Origin: Helicobacter apodemus
GTDB lineage: Bacteria > Campylobacterota > Campylobacteria > Campylobacterales > Helicobacteraceae
Length of the DNA: 64,000 nucleotides
Direction: 5' to 3'
NCBI RefSeq assembly: GCF_000765745.2
Contig: NZ_JRPC02000001.1
Coordinates: 87,648-151,647, forward strand
The notes below the pieces were generated by a model. That model was not told the DNA's origin, ran no database searches, and saw only the letters and a program-made list of their open reading frames with translations. The position numbers were made by a program, and so were the translations under genes. This document shows, piece by piece, positions 1 to 8,398 of this stretch. Within the stretch, counting starts at the first letter, position 1. Each line of letters begins with the position of its first letter.

Positions 1-127
1 ATGCCCAGAAAATTTAGTGGATTCTCAAGGAGCTATGATTAAAGAAATTATGGAAAACATAACAACCTTAAAAGTCCCGCTAAAATGTAGTGTCAATAGC
101 GGTAAAAATTGGGGAGAGTTAAAATAG
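1..127 (+). CDS. polA: DNA polymerase I, C-terminal end (partial)
   Basis: This is the last 41 codons of a gene that starts before the window; the frame begins at base 2 and stops with TAG at 125-127. The translation contains IKEIMEN, then LKVPLKCSV and ends SGKNWGELK. That is the usual close of bacterial DNA polymerase I: a helix with the ImEN motif, a strand L-VPL-V, then GxNWgE. The protein would act in Okazaki fragment processing and repair. The identification rests on this short tail alone, so it is probable, not certain. Confidence 0.7.
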   Translation, partial: CPENLVDSQGAMIKEIMENITTLKVPLKCSVNSGKNWGELK

Positions 128-557
128 CTACAATAAAGTAGGGATATTTAAAACATTGAATCCTAAGACTCATTTAAACCTAAGATAAAACACAGGTTAA
201 ATTTATCTTAAATCCCAATCAAGTGAAGTTCAATGAAAACTATTTTATGGTTTTCCATCTTAAAGCTTCAAAAGAGGCTTAAGATTACCACAGAGAGATT
301 AAGAGCAACGCCCCAAAATACTATTTACTTAAAACACAAAAAATCCATAAAACCTTATAATTTGCATAAACTAAAAATTCTAGTGTTGTATTGCCCCAAA
401 ACTCAAAATAAGGGGATTAACTTTATCAAATAACATCAAAGCCATTATGAAGTTTGATGGAACAGCATTACAAAATCAAGCATAGACATCTAAAAGTAGT
501 TAAGTAAATTAAGAAAAGAAATTTATGGAGATAAGATTCCCCAAAAGGGGAGAGGAA
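128..557. other. Gene-free gap after polA
   Basis: This AT-rich stretch of 430 bases holds no convincing gene. The only open frame of size (66 codons from 233) has no Shine-Dalgarno site and a lysine/asparagine-rich composition expected from AT-rich noncoding DNA. A perfect 9-base inverted repeat, TAAGATAAA at 181-189 and TTTATCTTA at 202-210, could form a weak hairpin with a 12-base loop. Confidence 0.6.
129..134 (+). promoter_or_regulatory. -10-like box (TACAAT) just after polA
   Basis: GCTACAAT directly follows the polA stop codon. The 16-base string at 121-136 is identical to 6243-6258 upstream of mnmH, where it is well placed as a promoter. No convincing gene lies downstream here, so it may be chance or may drive a short RNA. 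Confidence 0.25.
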
Positions 558-580
558 TTAGAAGCTATATTTAGCTTCTA
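538..580 (-). terminator. Possible terminator of the porin gene
   Basis: Two adjacent inverted repeats lie at the 3' end of the porin gene. The first is a perfect 9-base stem, TAGAAGCTA (559-567) with TAGCTTCTA (572-580), overlapping the last codons and stop. The second is TCCCC-AAAA-GGGGA at 538-551. There is no long U tract on the minus strand after either stem, so termination is only suggested. Confidence 0.3.
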
Positions 581-1967
581 CGCGGAATTTACCTCTTTTT
601 TGATCATCTACATTTTGACCGTTAGAGTCCTTTAAACCAGTATCAGTTTGTAGGTAAGCATAGTAGCTAGAGAGTGTTAAGTTTTTACTATGTTTCCAGC
701 TAATCGTTGGAGTGATTTCTGTAAATTTAATTTTTTGTGTGTCTTTAACTGAACTCGTAGAAAGTTTATTTTGACCATAAGCAAACTCTAAACCTAGATT
801 TAAGCGATTATCGATAAATCCATAATTTCCAGCCGCATAGAAAACATTAATATCTTGATCTGTTTGAATTCCGCGAACACCATAACTTTGTAATGCTGAA
901 GTGCTAATACCTGTTGCAGCATTATCCCACCACACTTTTCCTGCTCTTGAGACATTGCTTCCTTCATTTTCAAGTGCTACTGCGGTGCCATCTGCGAAGT
1001 TTGTGATATAACCTAAACGCACATCAAGAGGAAGCTGATAATCTTGTGTAAGATTTGCCCCTACTTCTAAGGCTAAAATATCATTGGCTTCTTTAATATT
1101 AGCGTGTTGTTTTCTATCTGCCACTTTACCATAATAGGTAGCAAAAATAGAATCTTTATCATTATTAATAGCTGCATAAGTATATTGTGCTTTTGCTCTT
1201 AAAAGACTATTTTTCCAAGAAAGCTCTCCAAATACGAGGGCATCTACTGCACTATCGATATAAAATCCCCAAAGCTGTCCTCCAAAGTTACCATAATCGG
1301 TATCAAGATTATAAATACCTGCAACCGCATAGAGATTTTTATCAATAGAATTATCAGTTGTTAAATTGGTTTGAGCAATACCATTTCCTACTGGAACATC
1401 ATTCCTTGCTTGAATTGTTGCTTCATTAACCATCCAGCTATCAAAAGCTGTTGCTACTAAAGTAAGATTAGGCACATCATTATTAAGCACTAAGATACCT
1501 GTTCCTCTATCGCCATCAGGAGCATAAGTAATAGGAGTATCAAGAGGTTGCTTACCAATCTTTACTGTTGTAGCTGTGTTATCAGGAGTGATGGTTGCGT
1601 AGAAACTTCTAACACCAAATTGCCCATCAGCACCCGCACCTAAGCCAGTCCCTGCAAAATTAATATCTGAAGTACCTTTCCCGTGATTAACATTATTAGA
1701 CTTGTTATACCATATCCCTAAATTAAGAGCAACATTATTAATAGCAGGTGTTTTAAAATCCGCTACTGCTCTCCATTGATGTGCTGCACTACCTCTACCG
1801 CTAACCCCAAATTGATTTTTATTGTATCTATCATCGGTATAGCGGTATCTTAAATAACCGCTAACATCCACACCTTTAATAGCTTCCTCTAAAGGCTGTG
1901 CGAAACTTGAAGTTGATAAAGCACCAAGTGCAATACTCGCTGCCAAACTTAATTTTAAAAATTTCAT
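558..1967 (-). CDS. Major outer membrane porin (Campylobacter MOMP family)
   Basis: The 469-residue product begins with a typical signal peptide (Lys3, hydrophobic ALGALST stretch, likely cleavage after SFA at residue 23). It then reads QPLEEAIKGVDVSGYLRYRY, the N-terminal pattern of Campylobacterota major porins, and ends in a beta strand closing with Phe (KYSF), as expected for BAM-dependent barrels. The body is rich in alternating aromatic/polar strands with Gly/Asn/Asp loops. It should form the general diffusion pore for small solutes in the outer membrane. The start has AAGGAGAT six bases upstream and a TACAAT -10 box about 35 bases upstream. Slightly longer than C. jejuni PorA. It is monocistronic. 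Confidence 0.85.
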   Translation of the reverse strand: MKFLKLSLAASIALGALSTSSFAQPLEEAIKGVDVSGYLRYRYTDDRYNKNQFGVSGRGSAAHQWRAVADFKTPAINNVALNLGIWYNKSNNVNHGKGTSDINFAGTGLGAGADGQFGVRSFYATITPDNTATTVKIGKQPLDTPITYAPDGDRGTGILVLNNDVPNLTLVATAFDSWMVNEATIQARNDVPVGNGIAQTNLTTDNSIDKNLYAVAGIYNLDTDYGNFGGQLWGFYIDSAVDALVFGELSWKNSLLRAKAQYTYAAINNDKDSIFATYYGKVADRKQHANIKEANDILALEVGANLTQDYQLPLDVRLGYITNFADGTAVALENEGSNVSRAGKVWWDNAATGISTSALQSYGVRGIQTDQDINVFYAAGNYGFIDNRLNLGLEFAYGQNKLSTSSVKDTQKIKFTEITPTISWKHSKNLTLSSYYAYLQTDTGLKDSNGQNVDDQKRGKFRVEAKYSF

Positions 1968-2002
1968 TAGATCTCCTTGTATTTTTTGAAATTACAAGCT
2001 TG

Positions 2003-2008
2003 ATTGTA
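2003..2008 (-). promoter_or_regulatory. -10 box of the porin gene
   Basis: On the minus strand GCTACAAT lies about 35 bases upstream of the ATG, giving a leader of about 29 bases. There is no recognisable -35 box, as is usual for sigma-70 promoters in Campylobacterota. The same GCTACAAT form occurs upstream of ctpA and mnmH. Confidence 0.4.
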
Positions 2009-2204
2009 GCAAATTTAAAAGCAAAAAATCAAGTTATTTTGCCCTGCATTGCTACAATATCTTAAAATTCTTAAAATCCTATCAATTTTATGGGCTAAAA
2101 ATTTATGGGCTAAGCTAAAAAGTTACTTAAAATTTTCGATACTTAAAATATAGAGACTTTAAAAATTTAAAAATTTTTTAAACACAATTTCAAATTCAAA
2201 ACTA

Positions 2205-2210
2205 TACAAT
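2205..2210 (+). promoter_or_regulatory. -10 box of the fumarase operon
   Basis: TATACAATATAAAG lies 28-35 bases upstream of the alpha subunit start, after an A/T-tract-rich stretch of the kind that replaces the -35 box in this phylum. Inferred from sequence and spacing only. Confidence 0.35.
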
Positions 2211-2237
2211 ATAAAGCAAAAACATTAAGGAGAAATT

Positions 2238-3083
2238 ATGCGTGATATTTCTTGTGATACCATCACACAAGCGGTTAAAGAGTTATGTATTCAAGCTTGT
2301 TGTGTGGTTACTAAAGATATGTATGAGGCTTTTAGTAAAGCAAAGGAAAAAGAGCAATCCCCACTTGGCAAAGATATATTAGGGAAAATCCTAGAAAATG
2401 CGGATATTGCTAAAAAAGAAATGATGCCTATTTGTCAAGATACAGGAATGACGGTAGTCTTTGTAGAAATCGGGCAAGAAGTACATATTATCAATGGGTA
2501 TTTAGAGGATGCTATTAATGAGGGAATAGCACAAGGCTATACGCAAGGCTTTTTGCGTAAATCTGTCGTTAAAGATCCTATCTATCATAGGGATAATACG
2601 CAAAATAACACTCCTGCTGTAATTCATACTAAAATAGTCCCCGGAGATAAGCTCAAAATCAAAGTTGCTCCCAAAGGATTTGGGAGTGAAAATAAAGGAA
2701 TCTTAAAAATGCTTGTCCCCGCCGATGGATTAGAGGGGGTTAAAAAAGTGTTTTTAGAGGCAGTAGAAAATGCAGGTCCTAATGCCTGTCCTCCCTTAGT
2801 CGTAGGAGTGGGTGTGGGAGGCACTATGGAAAAATGTGCGATTTTAGCCAAAGAAGCAGCTATTAGAGCTGCAGATAGTAAGAATCCTAATCCTGAATAT
2901 GCCAAACTTGAAGAAGAACTTGTAGAGCTTGCGAATAAAACTGGAGTAGGTCCTCAAGGGCTTGGGGGAAACACCACCGCCCTTAAAGTTAATATAGAAG
3001 TCTATCCTACACATATTGCAGGATTGCCTGTGTGTATCAATATCAACTGCCACGCCGCAAGACACGCAGATACAGAATTATAA
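2238..3083 (+). CDS. Class I fumarate hydratase / tartrate dehydratase, alpha subunit
   Basis: This is the iron-sulfur subunit (281 aa) of an oxygen-sensitive hydro-lyase, expected to interconvert fumarate and malate in the (partly reductive) TCA cycle. Three cysteines that ligate the [4Fe-4S] cluster are visible: Cys66 in PICQDTGM, Cys184 in NACPPLVVG and Cys271 in NCHAARH. The start has AAGGAG eight bases upstream. The beta subunit follows after 9 bases, so the two are cotranscribed. Length and split organisation match the FumA N-terminal/TtdA family. Fumarate versus L-tartrate specificity cannot be decided from sequence; a central-metabolism fumarase is more likely in this phylum. Confidence 0.85.
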   Translation: MRDISCDTITQAVKELCIQACCVVTKDMYEAFSKAKEKEQSPLGKDILGKILENADIAKKEMMPICQDTGMTVVFVEIGQEVHIINGYLEDAINEGIAQGYTQGFLRKSVVKDPIYHRDNTQNNTPAVIHTKIVPGDKLKIKVAPKGFGSENKGILKMLVPADGLEGVKKVFLEAVENAGPNACPPLVVGVGVGGTMEKCAILAKEAAIRAADSKNPNPEYAKLEEELVELANKTGVGPQGLGGNTTALKVNIEVYPTHIAGLPVCININCHAARHADTEL

Positions 3084-3092
3084 AGGAAACTT

Positions 3093-3656
3093 ATGGCAAC
3101 GATTAAACTCACTACCCCCCTTACCAAAGAAAAGGCTAGAACACTAAAGGCAGGAGATAATGTCCTCATTAGTGGAAGTATCATCGCTGCAAGAGATGCT
3201 GCCCATAAGGTGCTTACAGAAACACTGGCTAAGGGAGAGAAACTTCCTGTTGAATTCCATAATGAAATCATCTATTATTTAGGTCCAAGTCCTGCTAATC
3301 CTGATAAAAATCAAGCGGTTGGGGCTGCTGGTCCTACAACAAGTGGCAGAATGGATAAATACACGCCTACTATGTTAGAATTAGGCATTAGCGGAATGAT
3401 TGGCAAAGGTTACCGATCTAAAGAAGTTATTGAAAGCATTATCAAAAATGGAGCCGTTTATATGGTAGCTATTGGTGGAGCTGGAGCACTTATCTCAAGA
3501 AGTATCAAAAAATATGAGGTTTTAGCCTATCCTGAATTAGGTCCTGAAGCAGTGGCTAGACTTCAAGTAGAGGACTTCCCCGCTATTGTAGCTATTGATT
3601 CTCAAGGAAATAACTTCTACCAAGCAGGACAAACACCCTTTAGAACACTTGATTAA
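3093..3656 (+). CDS. Class I fumarate hydratase / tartrate dehydratase, beta subunit
   Basis: This 187-residue partner of the preceding gene corresponds to the C-terminal domain of FumA/FumB or to TtdB. Family signatures visible are LISGSIIAARDAAHK near the N terminus, YYLGPSPA, AAGPTTSGRMD (residues 79-89) and MIGKGYRSKEV. The domain completes the active site and binds the carboxylates of the substrate. It starts 9 bases after the alpha subunit stop with an AGGAAA ribosome binding site. No clear terminator was seen after the stop. Confidence 0.85.
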   Translation: MATIKLTTPLTKEKARTLKAGDNVLISGSIIAARDAAHKVLTETLAKGEKLPVEFHNEIIYYLGPSPANPDKNQAVGAAGPTTSGRMDKYTPTMLELGISGMIGKGYRSKEVIESIIKNGAVYMVAIGGAGALISRSIKKYEVLAYPELGPEAVARLQVEDFPAIVAIDSQGNNFYQAGQTPFRTLD

Positions 3657-3835
3657 TCGCTTTAAAGTAGGGGCTACTCCTCTATGAAGCTAGTAAATCT
3701 TTAGGATAATCCACTAGAGTTAGCCATTATTCTAACATTTAATAAATTTGATTTTAAACCATACTTAGCCAATAATACTTGCTATTAAAGGATTTAGTGT
3801 TTTTAAAATACTATATAGGGAGATAGGGGGTGTAT

Positions 3836-3934
3836 TTTGGTATAGGAGTTCTTTTCATTTGAAAGGTTAAAAATCTCCTCGTGTGAAACATTGAAACCTA
3901 ACCTTTATTTAATTTCTTTCTCCCTATACCAAAG
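3836..3934. repeat. Long imperfect nested inverted repeat
   Basis: Outer arms 3836-3848 (TTTGGTATAGGAG) and 3921-3933 pair over 13 bases with one extra base; inner arms 3862-3869 (AAAGGTTA) and 3899-3906 (TAACCTTT) pair perfectly. Together they would fold into one hairpin of about 99 bases with internal loops. It could be a structured RNA, a bidirectional processing element or a miniature repeat. No function is assigned. Confidence 0.45.
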
Positions 3935-4174
3935 GCGTATAATTTGTATGATCAATAAATAGCGTAAAATGCGTATATATATTATACACAAACATATAAT
4001 TTATACATTTGTATAATTCATTCTATCTTAGCTTCATTAAAATAATAGTTTGAGTTTTAAAATACTCTAATTTAAAGCTCAAAATGAAATTTGGATTTTC
4101 AAAATATCGCAAAATACCTTTAAAAGTGTATTAAACAGCGTTTAAGGCACTCATAAAATCATTACAATTTAAAG

Positions 4175-4285
4175 CTACTCTATCACGAACCCTGTAATTT
4201 CAAAGTTTTGCCCTCTAAATTCTATGGTTTTATAAATCTTGTGTCGCTAAAAAACTTCAATTTTGTGCGTTTTTAAATATTTCAT
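4175..4285 (-). pseudogene. Possible decayed small coding sequence
   Basis: An ATG at 4285 opens a frame of 36 codons with one internal TAG at codon 13. The rest reads as plausible protein ending FEITGFVIE and stops at 4175. Just upstream in another frame lies a short peptide-like run ending NDGNMYCWA. There is no Shine-Dalgarno site and no family is recognised. It could equally be chance in AT-rich DNA. Confidence 0.15.
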
Positions 4286-4513
4286 ATATTATTTATCAAG
4301 CCCAACAATACATATTTCCATCATTAATGCTTACACCAAAAGATAGCTTAAAATTAAGGATAAAATCCCTTTGTCTAATAATAATTAAAAGGCTTAAAAG
4401 CAATAATCTTAAATAATATCTTGTGTGATTCCTATAGTCCTCTTGCATTGCTACCAACGCAGAATAAAACCTTTACTAATACCCATTAAGACAGGTTACT
4501 AGTAGAGTTTAAA

Positions 4514-5791
4514 TCATCGGTAAGCGATCTCTCCGTGTAAAGATTGGTCTAGTCCATTTTCTTCTTGGTTTTCTTCTACGCGCAAGACAACAAAACAACT
4601 CATTATCTTTAAAATAACATAACTCACCACTGCAGAGAGTAGAAAACACGCTAAAATCGCTATTATTTGCACAAAGAGTAGGTTAAAATCCCCACTATAA
4701 AATAATCCTTCTCCTGCAGCTTCTTCGCTAACAATAGCATTAACAGAACTTGTAGCAAAAAGCCCAGTAGCAATACCTCCCCAAATGCCCCCTATTCCGT
4801 GCAAACCAAAAGCATCTAAGGTATCATCATAGCCTAATTTACTTTTCAAAAAACTAATCGCAAAAAAGCAAATAGGTGAAGCTAAAAACCCTATAACAAT
4901 ACTTGCAAAAGGTGTTACAAATCCTGCTGCAGGAGTGATAGCAACAAGTCCTGCTACAATCCCTGTAATACTTCCTAAAAGTGTTGGTTTGCCATATTTT
5001 GTCCATTCTATAATCATCCACGATAGCATTGCCCCTGCCACTGAAAAATTTGTGGTGATAAAGGCATTAACAGCGACAGAATTAACACTTAAAGCACTTC
5101 CAGTATTAAATCCTAACCAACCCATCCAAAGCAAGATTGCTCCGATAAATGAAAGGGGCAAACTATGGGGCAAAAGCCCTCTTTTAAATTTCCTCTTTCC
5201 TAACATAATACAACCTACAAGCCCAGCAACCCCAGCTGCAATATGGACTACCCCTCCCCCAGCAAAGTCTAAAGAGCCAATTTTCATAAGCCAACCTTCA
5301 CCCCATACCCAATGGGCCAAAATATCATAGGCTAAAGCACTCCAACATAAGATAAAAATCAAAAGCACACCAAATCTCATACGCTCCACTAAGGAACCTG
5401 TAATAATTGCCGCTCCAATTACTGCAAAAAGCATTTGAAAAAAGACAAAAAGTTTTTCGGGTATATTTCCTACATAAGAATAATTCGTATCAATTAAAAA
5501 GATATGATTGAGACCCCCTAATATCCCTCCTTTATCCTCACCAAAAGCTAGGGTATAACCTAATATAATCCATTGCAAAGCAATCAAGGCATAAAGCATT
5601 GTGCTATTTAATATCGTGCTTAAGGTATTATTACGATTTACCATTCCTGCATAAAACAACCCCAAAGCTGGTGTCATTAACAAAACTAATGCGGATGAGG
5701 CAATTACAAAAAGAGTATCTACTGCAGAAATTTCCTCTTCTACCCCAAAAACAAAACCACCACTTAATAACAATATCCATAAACTTTTCAT
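4514..5791 (-). CDS. amt: Ammonium transporter
   Basis: This 425-residue integral membrane protein is of the Amt/Mep/Rh family and moves ammonium across the inner membrane. About eleven hydrophobic segments are visible after a signal-like N terminus. Family marks include LGLFYAGMVNR in the first helix, the pore histidines in AHWVWGEGWL and in LHGIGGIWGG, and the C-terminal LDQSLHGEIAYR, the cytoplasmic tail contacted by GlnK. It lies 9 bases downstream of glnK, the standard arrangement in which the PII protein blocks the channel when nitrogen is plentiful. Confidence 0.93.
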   Translation of the reverse strand: MKSLWILLLSGGFVFGVEEEISAVDTLFVIASSALVLLMTPALGLFYAGMVNRNNTLSTILNSTMLYALIALQWIILGYTLAFGEDKGGILGGLNHIFLIDTNYSYVGNIPEKLFVFFQMLFAVIGAAIITGSLVERMRFGVLLIFILCWSALAYDILAHWVWGEGWLMKIGSLDFAGGGVVHIAAGVAGLVGCIMLGKRKFKRGLLPHSLPLSFIGAILLWMGWLGFNTGSALSVNSVAVNAFITTNFSVAGAMLSWMIIEWTKYGKPTLLGSITGIVAGLVAITPAAGFVTPFASIVIGFLASPICFFAISFLKSKLGYDDTLDAFGLHGIGGIWGGIATGLFATSSVNAIVSEEAAGEGLFYSGDFNLLFVQIIAILACFLLSAVVSYVILKIMSCFVVLRVEENQEENGLDQSLHGEIAYR

Positions 5792-5800
5792 CTATTCTCC

Positions 5801-6148
5801 TTATATAGCATCAATCCCTTCTTGTCCTGTGCGTATCCTAATAACATTTTCTAAAGTAGAAAGAAGAATTTTTCCATCTCCTGTATTCCCTGTATTGAGG
5901 GTTTTTTTAGCGACTTCTATAATATCCTTTACAAGAATCTCTTTAGCGATAATCTCTATACGAATCTTAGGGAGTAAATCAATAGTCATCTCACTCCCTC
6001 GATAAACTTCGGTTTTACCCTTTTGATTCCCTGCACCCATAACATTACTTACAGTCATTCCTTTAATCCCTCTTTGCGCCAAAGATTCTTTTAAAGTATT
6101 GAGTTTTTCAGGACGCGTAATAATCTCAACCTTAAAAATTTTTTCCAT
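5801..6148 (-). CDS. glnK: Nitrogen regulatory protein PII
   Basis: This small trimeric signalling protein senses 2-oxoglutarate and ATP/ADP and, next to amt, most likely gates the ammonium channel. Visible motifs are the N-terminal IITRPEKL strand, GIKGMTVSNV, the T-loop KGKTEVYRG with its conserved Tyr49, LPKIRIEI, GDGKI and the C-terminal IRIRTGQEG. I chose the ATG at 6148 over an in-frame one 24 bases upstream because AAAAGGAGAT is ideally spaced before it and the family begins at this point. It is the first gene of the glnK-amt operon. Confidence 0.92.
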   Translation of the reverse strand: MEKIFKVEIITRPEKLNTLKESLAQRGIKGMTVSNVMGAGNQKGKTEVYRGSEMTIDLLPKIRIEIIAKEILVKDIIEVAKKTLNTGNTGDGKILLSTLENVIRIRTGQEGIDAI

Positions 6149-6173
6149 AAAATCTCCTTTTTTGGAATGCAAA

Positions 6174-6179
6174 ATTATA
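6174..6179 (-). promoter_or_regulatory. -10 box of glnK-amt
   Basis: TTATAATTTTG on the minus strand lies about 27 bases upstream of the glnK ATG, leaving a leader of roughly 20 bases. No NtrC/sigma-54 type GG-N10-GC element is obvious. Confidence 0.4.
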
Positions 6180-6250
6180 AAAAATTAAAACTTAACTTAA
6201 AATAAAAAACTATTTTATAAATTTAAGTTTTTAATTATAAATAAAATAGC

Positions 6251-6256
6251 TACAAT
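6251..6256 (+). promoter_or_regulatory. -10 box of mnmH
   Basis: GCTACAAT lies 24-30 bases before the mnmH ATG, divergent from the glnK promoter. It is part of the 16-base string shared exactly with 121-136. Confidence 0.35.
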
Positions 6257-6279
6257 AACAAATTTTATTAAGGGATGAT

Positions 6280-7272
6280 ATGCTTCAAATAGTTTCTACA
6301 CAAGAATTTTTGTCTTTATCGCTTATCCTTGATGTAAGGTCTCCTAATGAATACCATAACTCCCATATTTCTAATGCTTTAAACTTTCCTGTTTTAGAAG
6401 ATTCACAATACCAACAAATTGGCACTCTCTACAAACAAAATCCCTTTAATGCAAAAATACTAGGTGCTAGTATGATATGTGAAAACACTGCCAAACATCT
6501 TTTAAGGTTAAAAGAGCTTATCACTCCCTCTAAGCCCTTTGGCATCTATTGTGCAAGGGGTGGAATGCGAAGTCGCTCCTTTGGGCTTGTTTTAGACAAT
6601 ATTGGTTACCAAGTTTGTTTGTTGCAAAGTGGTTATAAAGGCTATAGAAAAGTCGTTACACAATCTTTAGATACAACCCCAAAGCACCACTTCCTAACCT
6701 TAATAGGACAAACAGGAAGCGGTAAAAGTGAGCTTATAGAGGCTTTTACAAATTCTTTAAATATCGAAAAACTCGCGAAACATTTAGGTTCTAGCTTTGG
6801 TCATATTTATGGGATTCAGCCCAATACTAAAAGCTTCCAAAACGCTCTTTTTACAAGATTAAAAGAGCTAGAAAACGCTCCCTTTGTGTTAGTAGAGGGT
6901 GAGAGTAAAAGACTTGGCAGTGTTATTTTGCCCTCTAAACTCTATGAAGCCTACCAAAAATCGCCTAAGATTCTTATCATCTCTCCACTTCAAGAGAGAA
7001 TTGAACGGATTTTAAAACAATATGGTAATATTTCTGAAACCCTCTTTTATCAAGCTATGCAAAAAATTGCACCTTTTATGAAAAAAGAATTTTGGGAAGA
7101 CGCTAAAGAAGCTTTTGCAAAAGGCGATTTGCCAAAAGTTGCAGAGATTTTACTATTACAATATTATGATAAAGTCTATAAAAAAGAATCTTATAATCAC
7201 AGCTTAGCTTTTAAAAATACGCACGATACCCTACAAGAGATTTGCGAAATTGCTAAACTCTATTATCCTTAA
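6280..7272 (+). CDS. mnmH: tRNA 2-selenouridine synthase
   Basis: The enzyme replaces sulfur by selenium in the wobble 2-thiouridine of tRNAs, using selenophosphate. It has an N-terminal rhodanese domain (DVRSPNEYHNSHI at 18-30; catalytic Cys91 in YCARGGMRSRS) followed by a P-loop domain (Walker A GQTGSGKS at 143-150). This two-domain order is specific to MnmH/SelU (YbbB). The length of 330 residues is a little shorter than the E. coli enzyme. Its presence implies a selenophosphate synthetase elsewhere in the genome. The gene is followed closely by prfB and probably cotranscribed. Confidence 0.9.
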   Translation: MLQIVSTQEFLSLSLILDVRSPNEYHNSHISNALNFPVLEDSQYQQIGTLYKQNPFNAKILGASMICENTAKHLLRLKELITPSKPFGIYCARGGMRSRSFGLVLDNIGYQVCLLQSGYKGYRKVVTQSLDTTPKHHFLTLIGQTGSGKSELIEAFTNSLNIEKLAKHLGSSFGHIYGIQPNTKSFQNALFTRLKELENAPFVLVEGESKRLGSVILPSKLYEAYQKSPKILIISPLQERIERILKQYGNISETLFYQAMQKIAPFMKKEFWEDAKEAFAKGDLPKVAEILLLQYYDKVYKKESYNHSLAFKNTHDTLQEICEIAKLYYP

Positions 7273-7306
7273 AATATGATAGAATTTGAAAAAAATGGAG
7301 AATGTT

Positions 7307-8398
7307 TTGGATACTTACGAATATGGAGAATTACTCAAAAACCTAGAAATTAAAGTGCAAAATATCCAAAAGATTTTGCAACCTAATAAACTGGAAGCAA
7401 GAATTAAAGAAATAGAAAAACTAGAACAACAAAAAGAATTTTGGGAAGATGCCAAAAGAGCTGGAGAGTTGCAAAAAGAAAAGAAACGATTACAAAGACA
7501 ATTAGAAAAATGCCACACCGCCTTAAATGCGTTAGCAGATTCTAAGGAACTTTTTGAAATCTCACAAAATGATGAGGAAACCCTGCAATTACTCTTTGGG
7601 GAATCTAAAGAGTTAGAACAACAAATTAAAAATGCAGAAATTGAAGTTATGCTAAATGATGAGCTAGATGGCAATAATGCGATTTTTACTATCACTCCTG
7701 GAGCGGGTGGGACAGAATCACAAGATTGGGCAAGTATGCTTTATAGGATGTATTTGCATTGGGGAGAACGTAGAGGATTTAGAGTTGAGCTTTTAGACTA
7801 TCAAGAGGGCGATGAAGCAGGGATTAAAGATGTAAGTTTTCTTATCAAAGGTGAAAATGCCTATGGTTATGCAAAAGTAGAAAATGGTATTCATCGGCTT
7901 GTTAGAATCTCCCCTTTTGATTCTAATGCTAAACGGCATACAAGCTTCGCTTCTGTCTCTGTTAGCCCCGAGATTGATGATACTATTGATATTATTGTAG
8001 AGGAAAAAGACCTACGCATTGATACCTATCGTGCTTCAGGAGCTGGGGGACAACATATCAATAAAACAGAATCTGCTATTCGTATCACCCATATCCCCAC
8101 AGGAATAGTCGTGCAATGCCAAAATGATAGAAGTCAGCACAAAAATAAAGCCATAGCCTTAAAAATGCTAAAATCAAAACTCTATGAGTTAGAGCGTCAA
8201 AAACGCAATGAAGTAAGTGCTAATCAAGAAAAAAGCGAAATTGGCTGGGGGCATCAAATTAGAAGCTATGTCTTAGCTCCCTACCAACAAGTTAAGGATT
8301 TACGCTCTCAAATTGCCTATAACAATGTAGATTCTATCCTTAATGGGGATATTGATGAAATCTTAGAGGGGGTTTTAATCCATATTAATTCTGCGTAA
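7307..8398 (+). CDS. prfB: Peptide chain release factor 2
   Basis: RF2 releases finished proteins at UGA and UAA codons. The stop-recognition tripeptide SPF (202-204) marks it as RF2, and the GGQ motif (247-249, in [14 protein letters not shown]) catalyses hydrolysis. I choose TTG at 7307: GGAG lies six bases upstream, the length of 363 residues matches my recollection of H. pylori RF2, and the protein then begins (M)DTYEYGELL as in that family. Earlier in-frame starts (TTG 7286, ATG 7295) have no ribosome binding site. There is no programmed +1 frameshift: the frame is continuous. The 3' end overlaps the convergent TPR gene by 24 bases. Confidence 0.9.
   Translation: MDTYEYGELLKNLEIKVQNIQKILQPNKLEARIKEIEKLEQQKEFWEDAKRAGELQKEKKRLQRQLEKCHTALNALADSKELFEISQNDEETLQLLFGESKELEQQIKNAEIEVMLNDELDGNNAIFTITPGAGGTESQDWASMLYRMYLHWGERRGFRVELLDYQEGDEAGIKDVSFLIKGENAYGYAKVENGIHRLVRISPFDSNAKRHTSFASVSVSPEIDDTIDIIVEEKDLRIDTYRASGAGGQHINKTESAIRITHIPTGIVVQCQNDRSQHKNKAIALKMLKSKLYELERQKRNEVSANQEKSEIGWGHQIRSYVLAPYQQVKDLRSQIAYNNVDSILNGDIDEILEGVLIHINSA

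Larger units (their letters stand above)
3657..4513. other. Gene-free region between fumarase and amt
   Basis: These 857 AT-rich bases have no intact gene. They contain an imperfect long hairpin (3836-3934), a cluster of GTATAAT-like near-palindromes (3935-4020) and short decayed coding traces on the minus strand (4175-4345). No tRNA or mobile element is recognisable. The region is a likely site of past gene loss. Confidence 0.6.

Noticed and set aside
172..174. tRNA or rRNA genes in the gene-free gaps
   Set aside because: No TTCGA-type T-loop with matching acceptor and anticodon arms was found in any of the larger gaps.
172..210. CRISPR-like repetition near polA
   Set aside because: Only a single inverted repeat, no spaced direct repeats.
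233..433. 66-codon open frame on the plus strand after polA
   Set aside because: No ribosome binding site, composition of translated AT-rich noncoding DNA, no recognisable motif.
4935..5330. Long open frame opposite amt
   Set aside because: It is the antisense of a conserved membrane protein gene; low stop frequency there follows from codon bias.
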